Assembly: GCA_949292445.1 (NCBI GenBank)
Contig: CASEZU010000176.1
Coordinates: 1 to 9,904 of the forward strand
Reading direction: 5' to 3'
Length of the DNA: 9,904 nucleotides
DNA from: an uncultured Spirochaetales bacterium
GTDB taxonomy: Bacteria > Spirochaetota > Spirochaetia > Sphaerochaetales > Sphaerochaetaceae
In this document: positions 1 to 6,411 of the stretch, one piece after another
How positions within the stretch are numbered: position 1 is the first letter of the stretch
How the letters are laid out: each line of letters starts with the position of its first letter
Position numbers and translations under genes: made by a program
Notes under the pieces: generated by a model
The model's database searches: none
The model's input: the letters and a program-made list of their open reading frames with translations, nothing else
What the model was told of the DNA's origin: nothing

Positions 1-1
1 C

Positions 2-481
2 GCTCCGTCATTCTACCAGTATGATCTCGATGGAGATGCGATACGCTTCACCTACCATGACAGCGGGATTGTCACGAGGGAGAATCTCAGTGCAGGCAGC
101 ATTGCATATGAGGTGGAGGATGATGGCAGCTGGACGGAGACAGAGATGCTTCCTGACGGCAGTGAGTCTGTCAGGGTCTATTCTCCGGAAGGAAGGCTCA
201 GCGAAAAACGGAAGGGAAGCAATGTCACCGTCTACTCTTATGACGATGAGGGGAATCTCACGGAGAGCGTCTCATCCGACGGGACGTCCGAGACAAGGGT
301 CAGGTATGATGGGGGAAGGATGGTGTCTTCCGAGGAAAAGGAGGGCGGAGAGACCGTGAAGGTCAGGAATTATCTCGACAGCGGTGAGATCGAGGAGATC
401 AGATACCGCGGCGGTGTTCCTGAATACAGCATCCTCTTTGAGGGCGACGGGGTGAGGGTAAAGGAGATACACCGGCTGTGA
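2..481 (+). CDS. YD/YwqK-like repeat protein, C-terminal part (5' end outside window)
   Basis: The frame is open from base 2 to a TGA at 479-481, giving 159 visible residues; the true start lies upstream. The protein is very acidic and hydrophilic and is built of short beta-hairpin-like units of the form Y-x-x-x-G-x-L/M, for example YSPEGRLSEK, YDDEGNLTES and YDGGRMVSSE, each followed by a charged strand. This is the pattern of YD (RHS-type) repeats or of the related YwqK/MORN-variant repeats; I cannot separate the two from this fragment. No transmembrane segment or catalytic motif is visible in the part present. The gene overlaps the next permease gene by 4 bases (GTGA), so it belongs to the Lol-type transporter operon and may supply an extracytoplasmic partner or cargo, which is an inference. 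An internal ATG at 113 is not a credible start, because repeat sequence continues in frame upstream of it. Confidence 0.75.
   Translation, partial: APSFYQYDLDGDAIRFTYHDSGIVTRENLSAGSIAYEVEDDGSWTETEMLPDGSESVRVYSPEGRLSEKRKGSNVTVYSYDDEGNLTESVSSDGTSETRVRYDGGRMVSSEEKEGGETVKVRNYLDSGEIEEIRYRGGVPEYSILFEGDGVRVKEIHRL
461..466 (+). promoter_or_regulatory. Ribosome binding site deciding a GTG start
   Basis: AAGGAG lies 11 bases before the GTG at 478, inside the end of the upstream gene. It supports the GTG as the start of the first permease, because the next in-frame ATG comes only after the N-terminal membrane anchor has begun. Confidence 0.6.
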
Positions 482-1554
482 TACCGTTCCTTTTCCTCAG
501 GTACAGTTTCTCACGTACAGCGCATCACAGGGCACGGGCATTGCGGATTGTGATTGCGACGGCTCTGTCGCTTGCTGTGCTGATGGTGACGATGTCAGTG
601 ATGGAGTACCTTCAGGATGGACGTTTTGCTCGGATAAGGGATGTGAGCTCCTTCGATATTGTCCTTTCAGGAGACCATACCGGAGAGATGCGGGAGCGGT
701 TCCCGGATGCGGCGGTTTTCTCATACGGGGAGAGCGAGGCTCTGGGAAACGGCAGCGCCTACAAGGTCCGGTTCATCGGCCGTGATTACGACGGAGGCCT
801 TTCCGTCGGCATCGGGAAGGAAGGAGGGCTCCTCGTTCCCTATACGCTTTACGGCCGCACTTCAGGATATATGACGCTGACGATGATGGGAGAGGGCAGA
901 AGCGGAAGGATGCTGCCGCGTACAGTGACATTTCCCGTCAGCGGGGCATTCTTCACGGATCTGGGGACATCGTTCGATTCCACCATGCTCTTCCTTCCTG
1001 ACACGATGATGGTGGAGGGAACGCCGGTTTTCACGGCAATCAAAGGGGTGGATGCAGCTGTTCTCGGGGAGCTTGAGGACGAAGGATACAGCGGTGTCTC
1101 ATGGAAGGAGCAGGAGGCTGGCCTCTATTCCGCGTTCACTGCTGAGAATGTGATGATGTACATGGTACTCTCCCTTCTTTTCGTCGTCATCCTTGTGTCG
1201 GCAAAGGGGAGTGCCCGGGTCTTTTTCGCGGCAAGGGAGAAGGAGAGGGCGGAGCTCCTTATCCTCGGCCTCGGCCGCAGGCGTACCAATGCCGTCTTCC
1301 TGCTGGCTTTCTGCACCGTGATGCTGGTGGGAATACTTCTCGGCCTGATCGTTTCCCATATCGCGCTTCCTGCGGGGGAGCGCTTCCTCTTTTCATTTGT
1401 CGGAGTGGATGCTGCGCTTTCAGTGCCCTATCCGTCCTTTTTCATCTTTTCCCTGCTGCTCCTTGCTTTCACTGTACTCTTCGCCCTCCGCGAGGAGGCT
1501 GCGCTGGGACGGCGGGAGCTGTCGGAGGTGATGGCAGATGACAGCATTGCTTGA
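478..1554 (+). CDS. LolC/LolE-type ABC transporter permease (FtsX/MacB fold)
   Basis: This 358-residue membrane protein has the four-helix layout of LolC/LolE/MacB permeases. One helix lies near residues 22-43. A large extracytoplasmic domain of about 180 residues follows. Three helices lie near 225-243, 272-294 and 318-337. The N-terminus (LRYSFSR, then VMEYLQDGRF and DIVLSG) resembles the LolC/E signature region, and KERAELLILGLGRRR at 255-269 is the conserved cytoplasmic coupling stretch before helix 3. The family exports or extracts substrates from the outer leaflet of the inner membrane, typically lipoproteins. At 358 residues it is somewhat shorter than the usual length of about 400. 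The GTG start overlaps the repeat-protein stop, and the 3' end overlaps the ATPase gene by 17 bases. A MacB-like role in peptide or lipid export is the main alternative; I gave no symbol because LolC cannot be told from LolE here. Confidence 0.85.
   Translation: MIPFLFLRYSFSRTAHHRARALRIVIATALSLAVLMVTMSVMEYLQDGRFARIRDVSSFDIVLSGDHTGEMRERFPDAAVFSYGESEALGNGSAYKVRFIGRDYDGGLSVGIGKEGGLLVPYTLYGRTSGYMTLTMMGEGRSGRMLPRTVTFPVSGAFFTDLGTSFDSTMLFLPDTMMVEGTPVFTAIKGVDAAVLGELEDEGYSGVSWKEQEAGLYSAFTAENVMMYMVLSLLFVVILVSAKGSARVFFAAREKERAELLILGLGRRRTNAVFLLAFCTVMLVGILLGLIVSHIALPAGERFLFSFVGVDAALSVPYPSFFIFSLLLLAFTVLFALREEAALGRRELSEVMADDSIA
1524..1528 (+). promoter_or_regulatory. Ribosome binding site for the ATPase gene
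   Basis: GGAGG sits 9 bases before the ATG at 1538 and only 2 bases before another ATG at 1531 that is out of frame. The spacing selects 1538, whose product begins MTALLELRDI as expected for this ATPase family. Confidence 0.6.
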
Positions 1555-2218
1555 ACTCAGGGATATCGTGAAATCATTTCCGTCTCCGTCCGGAGGGAGG
1601 ATCGGGATACTCTCGGGAGTCTCTCTTTCGATAGCGGAGGGTGAGGTTGTGTCAGTCGTGGGGAAGAGCGGGTCCGGAAAGAGCACGCTCCTTTCGATAG
1701 CCGCGCTTCTCTCCTCTCCTGACAGCGGCGCAGTCTTCTACAGCGGTAGAAGCACTGAGGGAATGGATGAGAAGGAAGTCTCCCGCCTCCGGTCCAGGGC
1801 GATGGGGTTCGTCTTCCAGTCATCGCGGCTGCTTCCAGATTTCTCCGCGCTTGAGAATGTTGCCATGCCGCTTATGATACAGGGCAGACGGCGCCGTGAT
1901 GCCTTCCGTGAGGCTGAGTCTTTCCTCTCTCTTGTGGGGCTTTCGGAGCGCAGGGATCACAGGCCTGCGGAGCTTTCCGGAGGGGAGCGGCAGCGCGCTG
2001 CCATTGCCCGTGCCCTGGCCGGGGATCCTTCCGTGATATTCGCTGATGAGCCTACTGGCTCACTTGATGAGCGGAGCGCGGCAGCTGCTGAGGATATTCT
2101 TCTCGAGGCAGTAAGGCGCACCGGTCACTGCATGCTCCTCGTCACGCATAACAGGAGCTTTGCCGAACGGGCAGACAGGATGCTGGAGCTCAGGGAAGGA
2201 GTGCTCTCTGATGTCTGA
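1538..2218 (+). CDS. lolD: LolD-type ABC transporter ATP-binding protein
   Basis: This 226-residue cytoplasmic ATPase would energise the two flanking permeases. All nucleotide-binding motifs are present in order: Walker A GKSGSGKST at 42-50, Q-loop Gln94 in FVFQSSRLLP, signature LSGGERQR at 146-153, Walker B VIFADEP at 166-172 with catalytic Glu171, the D-loop SLD at 175-177, and the H-loop His204 in LVTHN. FQSSRLLPDFSALENVAMPL closely follows the LolD/MacB consensus, in which the segment after the Q-loop contacts the permease, and EPTGSLD is also typical of that subfamily. Length matches the usual 220-235. It overlaps the upstream permease by 17 bases and the downstream permease by 8. The symbol rests on family resemblance and on lying between two LolC/E-like permeases; a MacB-like or other export role remains possible. 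Confidence 0.85.
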   Translation: MTALLELRDIVKSFPSPSGGRIGILSGVSLSIAEGEVVSVVGKSGSGKSTLLSIAALLSSPDSGAVFYSGRSTEGMDEKEVSRLRSRAMGFVFQSSRLLPDFSALENVAMPLMIQGRRRRDAFREAESFLSLVGLSERRDHRPAELSGGERQRAAIARALAGDPSVIFADEPTGSLDERSAAAAEDILLEAVRRTGHCMLLVTHNRSFAERADRMLELREGVLSDV

Positions 2219-3338
2219 TGCAGCGAGGCTCTATGCTTCAAGGAAACGCGGGCACGGAATGGGTGCAAGGTATTTCCTCACCTCGCTCATGCCTCTCCTT
2301 ATCCTTTTTGCTGTCACGGCGGCGCTTGTCTTTGCGCTTTCATTCATCGCCTCCTTCTCGGCGGAAATAGACAGGATGATAGCCGTGATGGGTTCCGGAA
2401 CGATCCATACGCTTTCCGATCCATCTTCCCTGCTTCCTCCGGATGCCGAGGTCAGCATGGTGAGGACGGGCAGCGCGCTCGCGTACTCTGAAAATGGTGA
2501 GGGAGCCCTTGTCCTCAAGGGAGTGGAAGATGACTATTTCTCCGGCATGAGGGGGAATGAGCTTGATATCCGGTACTGGGACGGAGAGTGCAACAATCCT
2601 GTTGTGATCTCATCATCTCTCTCCCGGAGGCTGGGCCTTGCAGCGGGAGACCGGTTCACGCTCCTTGTCTGGGAAGAGGACAAGGGAAGGGCAAGGCCGT
2701 ATCTCGTCACTGTCAGCGCCGTCTTCAGTTCAGTCTATCCCCAGCTGGACAGCCATCTTGCATTCGTGCCGCTTCAGATGCTCTCCTCGCTTCCCGGGTA
2801 TGAGATACTCCTTCCGGAAGGGGAGGAGCCCGATGCCCTGCTGCAGCGGCTGTGGGACGGCGGGGTGGCGGCTGAGAGCTACAGGACGATGTATTCCGCG
2901 CTTTACAGCAATGTCCGTTCCTCTATTGGCATTCTCTACGTCATCCTGATCGCGGTGGCGCTTCTTGCCGCATTCTTCTCCTCCGATGCCGCCCAGGTGT
3001 ACATCGAGAGGGACCGGAACGACATCATGGAGCTTTCACTTCTGGGAATGGAGCGGAAGATGATAAGGGGAATCTATTTCCGCATGACGCTCTCTTCCGT
3101 GGCATTCTCAGCTCTGTCCGGTACGCTGCTGGGGCTTGCTGCTGCCGCCCTTTCCCCGCTGATTCTGCGCTCTGTATCTGCCGCTGACCCTGCACTCCTT
3201 GAGTACTATGTCACCTCATTCTCGGTCCGTTTCCCGCTTCCGGAGATACTCCTGATGCTCCTCCTGATGCTTGGCGTCTCCTCTCTCTCCGTAGCTTTCT
3301 CACTCCGCCGGCAGAGAGGCTTCAGTCTCTCCGGCTAG
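2211..3338 (+). CDS. Second LolC/LolE-type ABC transporter permease
   Basis: I take the ATG at 2211, which gives 375 residues. A purine-rich GGGAAGGAG at 2193-2201 lies 9 bases upstream, and the resulting 8-base overlap matches the compact operon. An in-frame ATG at 2160 would add 17 residues lying deep in the ATPase gene. Layout: helix near 24-48, extracytoplasmic domain about 50-235, then helices near 237-257, 293-319 and 344-364. ISSSLSRRLGLAAGDRFTLLV is the typical LolC/E segment for substrate domains, and IERDRNDIMELSLLGMERK at 265-283 is the coupling stretch. It is diverged from the first permease, which fits a heteromeric LolC-E arrangement rather than a recent duplication. It closes the operon, followed by a 33-base gap before ribonuclease Z. 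Confidence 0.85.
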   Translation: MSDAARLYASRKRGHGMGARYFLTSLMPLLILFAVTAALVFALSFIASFSAEIDRMIAVMGSGTIHTLSDPSSLLPPDAEVSMVRTGSALAYSENGEGALVLKGVEDDYFSGMRGNELDIRYWDGECNNPVVISSSLSRRLGLAAGDRFTLLVWEEDKGRARPYLVTVSAVFSSVYPQLDSHLAFVPLQMLSSLPGYEILLPEGEEPDALLQRLWDGGVAAESYRTMYSALYSNVRSSIGILYVILIAVALLAAFFSSDAAQVYIERDRNDIMELSLLGMERKMIRGIYFRMTLSSVAFSALSGTLLGLAAAALSPLILRSVSAADPALLEYYVTSFSVRFPLPEILLMLLLMLGVSSLSVAFSLRRQRGFSLSG

Positions 3339-3371
3339 ACCTTCACTTGTCATAATCTGTATAGTCATGAT

Positions 3372-4295
3372 GTGAACCTTGAAGCCTTTCAGCTCGGCAC
3401 CAGCGGCATGATGCCGCTTCCCGGGCGATTTCTGACATCGGTGCTGGTGCGCCGCGACGGTGATCTCTTCCTCTTCGATTCAGGAGAGGGCACGCAGGTA
3501 TCGATGAAGATGCTGAACCTGCGGTGGAAGAAGATCTCCGCAGTGTTCATTTCCCACATGCATGCCGATCATGTCACAGGATTGCCGGGCATGATGATGC
3601 TCTCATCCCAGGTTGACAGGACCGAGCCGCTGTACATCATCGGACCGCAGAAACTGAAGGAGTATGTGGACTCATGCCGCCGCATCCTCGATATGTACAT
3701 CAATTACGAGGTGCGCTTCATTCCTGTTGAGACGGGCATTGTCTTCTCAGGGGACGGATTCACTGTCCAGGCTTTTCCCCTGATCCATACGAAGCCCTGC
3801 TTCGGGTATACGCTTGTAGAGGAGGCGAGGAAGGGGGAGTTCTTTCCCGATAAAGCGCTTGCTCTCGGCATCCCGAAAGGGAAGCTCTGGGGAACGCTCC
3901 AGAGCGGTACTCCTGTGACGCTTGATGACGGACGTGTAATCACGAGCGACATGGTCATGGGAGCCTCCAGGTCCGGACGCAAGCTGAGCTATGTGACGGA
4001 TACGATGTATTTTGAGAATATTGCGGACTACGTCCACGATTCCGATATTCTCTTCTGCGAGGGCATGTTCGAGAAAGCCCTCAGGGATACCGCGCGCGAG
4101 AAGAAGCATATGACGAGCTATGAGGCGGGACTTGTCGCCCGCGACAGCGGAAGCCGGCTGCTCTGCCTGCAGCATTATTCCCCGCGTTATTCCGACAGGG
4201 AACTGAGGATCCTGGAGCGCGACGCGAAGGAAGTTTTCCCCGACACCGTCCTCACCAGGGACAGGATGACTTTTGATATCCCTCTGAAGGACTGA
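3372..4295 (+). CDS. rnz: Ribonuclease Z (tRNA 3'-end processing endonuclease)
   Basis: This 307-residue zinc-dependent metallo-beta-lactamase-fold nuclease removes the 3' trailer from tRNA precursors. The family residues are intact: SHMHADH at 61-67 (His62, His64, Asp66, His67), His139 in IHTKPCFGY, Asp210 in YVTDT, His246 in the HMT element and His268 in QHYSPRY. The N-terminus QLGTSGMMPLPGR matches the family start LGTGSxxPxxxR. Length equals the usual short (bacterial) form of about 305, and the insertion around 153-195 sits where the substrate-clamping exosite is expected. The start is GTG at 3372. No good ribosome binding site precedes it, and an ATGATGTGA minimal reading frame overlaps it, so initiation may be weak. 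It probably reads on from the transporter operon or has a weak promoter of its own. The functional call is firm. Confidence 0.95.
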   Translation: MNLEAFQLGTSGMMPLPGRFLTSVLVRRDGDLFLFDSGEGTQVSMKMLNLRWKKISAVFISHMHADHVTGLPGMMMLSSQVDRTEPLYIIGPQKLKEYVDSCRRILDMYINYEVRFIPVETGIVFSGDGFTVQAFPLIHTKPCFGYTLVEEARKGEFFPDKALALGIPKGKLWGTLQSGTPVTLDDGRVITSDMVMGASRSGRKLSYVTDTMYFENIADYVHDSDILFCEGMFEKALRDTAREKKHMTSYEAGLVARDSGSRLLCLQHYSPRYSDRELRILERDAKEVFPDTVLTRDRMTFDIPLKD

Positions 4296-4314
4296 ACCGG
4301 ATAATGCCCCCCGC

Positions 4315-4341
4315 TTCACACTCTGGCGGAAAGAGTGTGAA
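4315..4341 (+). terminator. Perfect 10-bp hairpin, possible terminator or mRNA-end structure
   Basis: TTCACACTCT (4315-4324) pairs without mismatch with AGAGTGTGAA (4332-4341) around the 7-base loop GGCGGAA. It lies 20 bases after the ribonuclease Z stop and 36 bases before the esterase start, where an operon boundary is expected. No T-tract follows on either strand, so it is not a standard intrinsic terminator. It could be a U-tract-independent terminator, a 3'-end stabiliser or a regulator site. The pairing is seen directly; the role is inferred. Confidence 0.5.
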
Positions 4342-4349
4342 ATATCGGT

Positions 4350-4355
4350 TATACT
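4350..4355 (+). promoter_or_regulatory. Candidate -10 element for the esterase/exported-protein operon
   Basis: TATACT differs from the TATAAT consensus at one base and lies 22 bases before the ATG at 4378. No clear -35 box is found at the right distance; that position falls inside the hairpin at 4315-4341. The call is therefore weak. Confidence 0.3.
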
Positions 4356-4377
4356 GTACGGTGAGGCGGGTCGCTGA

Positions 4378-5154
4378 ATGAGAAAGGTTCACTATCTGAT
4401 AGGTGAGAACAAGTCTGAGTTCTATGGATACATCCACGAAGACATGGAGAGTGTGGGCGGCTGCTACCGGCTCCGCCCCGCTGTGATAGTCTGCCCCGGC
4501 GGCGGTTACTGGCGTCTTTCAATCCGTGAGGAGGATCCTGTGGTGTTCCCCCTCTTTGCCAGTGGATACAACGTCTTTGTCCTCAAATACAGCCTTGCCG
4601 AGGCGATAGGACGCGCATGGCCCGAGGAGGAGGCGGCTCTCGCCATTTCCACGCTGCGCCGCGATGCGGAGGCCCTCGACATAGATCCGGAGAGGATCGC
4701 GATCATGGGATTCTCCGCAGGCGGGCATGTCGCCGCATCCATTGCATGCCACTGGAAGAGATACGGCGCTGCCTCCCGCCCTGATGCTGCGGTGCTCTGC
4801 TATCCTGTGATCACTATGGGGGAGCATGGCCATAAGGACTGCACCGCCTGGCTCACGAAGGGCGAGAGCCAGCTCATCTCCTACTACTCGCTGGAGACTC
4901 AGGTCGATCACGATACCGCACCCTGCTTCATCTGGCATACATTCCCGGATGCCTTGGTTGATGTATGGAACTCGCTTTCCTTCGCATCTGCGCTGCATGA
5001 GAACAATGTCCCAGCAGAGCTCCATGTCTACTCGGACGGTTCCCACGGTCTCTCCCTCGGAAGGAGGGAGACTGGAAAGGAGGAGAAAGGCGTCCAGAGC
5101 TGGATGGGACTTGCCATCGCATGGCTGGACAGGAGATGGGGCTTCTCCCTCTGA
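4378..5154 (+). CDS. Alpha/beta hydrolase, acetyl-esterase/'xylanase B'-like family
   Basis: This 258-residue soluble protein has no signal peptide. It carries the hallmarks of the esterase group often annotated as endo-1,4-beta-xylanase B-like or acetyl xylan esterase. The oxyanion motif CPGGGY is at 39-44 and the nucleophile elbow GFSAGGH at 111-117 with Ser113. The acid residue is probably Asp191, in the WHTFPD segment that aligns with the family pattern WHTxxD. The catalytic His223 is in GSHGLSLG. The triad is thus complete, though the residue after the Asp loop, usually VP, is VD here. It likely removes acetyl or similar ester groups from sugars in the cytoplasm; the exact substrate is unknown. 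A GGTGAGG stretch 11 bases upstream can serve as ribosome binding site. Its stop is one base from the start of the next gene, linking it to the exported-protein cluster. Confidence 0.85.
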   Translation: MRKVHYLIGENKSEFYGYIHEDMESVGGCYRLRPAVIVCPGGGYWRLSIREEDPVVFPLFASGYNVFVLKYSLAEAIGRAWPEEEAALAISTLRRDAEALDIDPERIAIMGFSAGGHVAASIACHWKRYGAASRPDAAVLCYPVITMGEHGHKDCTAWLTKGESQLISYYSLETQVDHDTAPCFIWHTFPDALVDVWNSLSFASALHENNVPAELHVYSDGSHGLSLGRRETGKEEKGVQSWMGLAIAWLDRRWGFSL

Positions 5155-5155
5155 T

Positions 5156-6400
5156 ATGAGAAGGGCAGCGGGAGCCATCCTGATCATCTTGCTTCTGCCT
5201 TTCAGCCTCAATGCCGAGTCCAGCTCGCTTGAGGCTTACATCGAGGCTGTCTCCGGCGGTGTCAAGGGATTCGGGCTGGGGCTTTTCCCCCTTGGCACGA
5301 CCTTCGGCTTTGAGAAGCACTTCGAGATGGTTCCTGGTGAGAACATGGCAGAGTTCCAGGCTGAGCTCTCCTTTGCGTTCAACAATGCATCGCTCTCAGC
5401 AGATTATGATTACCTCACAGGACGCCCGAGGTGGGCACTACGGCATGATGAGCTTTCATCATATCATTTCTTCGGCTCCGGAGACTGGAACCGCGAAGGG
5501 GAGAGGACGCTTTCATATTTCAATCCTCGCTCGTCGATTGATCTCTACCTTGATCAGGGATTCTGGGATAACCCGCTCTTCGACGGCGGCTCCCTTTTCA
5601 ATATCCGCGTCGGATTCAATGCCCGCTATGCGATGAGCCTAGAGGAGGTCTCATTCTCCCTTCCCGGTCATGGAGGCCTCTCCGCTCCTGTCTTTGTCCA
5701 CAGTGACGGCTCCCTCCGTTCCCCGTTTGATTCAGCGCTTCCTGCCTATCCCTGGCTCAACGGCTCGCGCAGCGTCTTCACCGATTACCTTTACCTGCTC
5801 CTTTCCCTGAACATGGACCGCGATACCCCCACCGATGCAGAGGCAGAGGAGGGTATCGGGATCGATCTTCTCCTTGAGGCAGGACCTCAGTGGCTCTTCA
5901 ACAATCTCACTCCGGAGGGCGTGCAGAGCGACTACTTCCTCGTATCCCTCTATGCGGAGGAGAAGATGGAGATATTCTCAATCGAGCAGGACAACGGCTG
6001 GAACTGGACTAACATGTACATAGGCCATTCCAACACGCTGCAGTATGTCGCGGGGCCGGTGGTTCCCGAGAACAAGCTGCCGTCGGACAGGCTGAGGGGC
6101 ACGCTGCAGGACAGGATATGGCTCCATTTCAACGGGCCGCAGTTCATGGCGGGGGACTGCTATACAAACATAGAGCTTAATCTCTACAACACGCTGATGT
6201 TCGGTGGCGTGGCTAATGAGCAGGATGCCGTGACCAGCGCGGTCGAACTGCAGTCAGGCTTTTCCGCCCGCTTCCAGTTAAGGCTTTTCGGGTTCATACG
6301 CTTCGAGTACCAGGTGGGGTATGATTTCATCCGCGGAATATGGCCAGACAGGCCGGAGTGGTGGCAGAACTCCGCCCTCCAGTTCTATGTGTCGCTCTAG
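5156..6400 (+). CDS. Exported beta-rich protein, paralog 1 (putative outer membrane protein)
   Basis: The chosen ATG at 5156 starts a clear signal peptide, MRRAAGAILIILLLPFSLNA, with likely cleavage after residue 20. The frame stays open further upstream, but that stretch overlaps the esterase gene and has no such character. The mature part of about 394 residues alternates polar and aromatic residues (for example IDLYLDQGFWDN, SIDLYL, ARFQLRLFGFIRFEYQVGYDF) in the style of membrane-spanning or surface beta strands. It ends in ALQFYVSL, a plausible though imperfect barrel-type C-terminus. I do not recognise the family. It is related to the next gene along most of its length, with shared blocks such as SRSVF, M/Y-x-RDTxT, xDNGxxW and FxGPQ. 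No ribosome binding site lies close to the start; AGGAG at 5131 is 20 bases away, so coupling to esterase translation is likely. Confidence 0.75.
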   Translation: MRRAAGAILIILLLPFSLNAESSSLEAYIEAVSGGVKGFGLGLFPLGTTFGFEKHFEMVPGENMAEFQAELSFAFNNASLSADYDYLTGRPRWALRHDELSSYHFFGSGDWNREGERTLSYFNPRSSIDLYLDQGFWDNPLFDGGSLFNIRVGFNARYAMSLEEVSFSLPGHGGLSAPVFVHSDGSLRSPFDSALPAYPWLNGSRSVFTDYLYLLLSLNMDRDTPTDAEAEEGIGIDLLLEAGPQWLFNNLTPEGVQSDYFLVSLYAEEKMEIFSIEQDNGWNWTNMYIGHSNTLQYVAGPVVPENKLPSDRLRGTLQDRIWLHFNGPQFMAGDCYTNIELNLYNTLMFGGVANEQDAVTSAVELQSGFSARFQLRLFGFIRFEYQVGYDFIRGIWPDRPEWWQNSALQFYVSL

Positions 6401-6404
6401 GAGG
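6399..6404 (+). promoter_or_regulatory. Strong ribosome binding site selecting a GTG start
   Basis: AGGAGG overlaps the preceding TAG stop and lies 7 bases before the GTG at 6412. The ATG at 6421 would be 16 bases away, so the GTG is the better start. Confidence 0.75.
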
Positions 6405-6411
6405 CTGTGAC

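Noticed and set aside
21..359. 112-codon + strand frame overlapping the repeat protein
   Set aside because: Arg/Ser-rich low-complexity translation typical of a shadow frame; the other frame shows regular YD-like repeats that run into the permease overlap.
3315..3330. Short inverted repeat AGAGA...TCTCT near the end of the second permease as a terminator
   Set aside because: It has only five base pairs, lies within the coding region and has no T-tract; it is likely chance.
3747..4319. 190-codon - strand open frame opposite ribonuclease Z
   Set aside because: Shadow of a certain gene; it has no recognisable domain or ribosome binding site.
5132..5148. Small hairpin GGAGA/TCTCC covering the AGGAG upstream of the first exported protein
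   Set aside because: A five-base stem inside a coding sequence is expected by chance, and its Shine-Dalgarno-like bases are too far from the start to argue sequestration.
4826..5155. Extension of the first exported protein upstream in the same frame, adding 110 codons
   Set aside because: It overlaps the esterase in another frame and is rich in Arg/Ser/Pro without structure. The signal peptide starts cleanly at 5156.
4519..5211. Long - strand open frame of 230 codons opposite the esterase gene
   Set aside because: The + strand frame has an intact catalytic triad and family motifs. The antisense frame shows no domain and is explained by GC-rich third positions.
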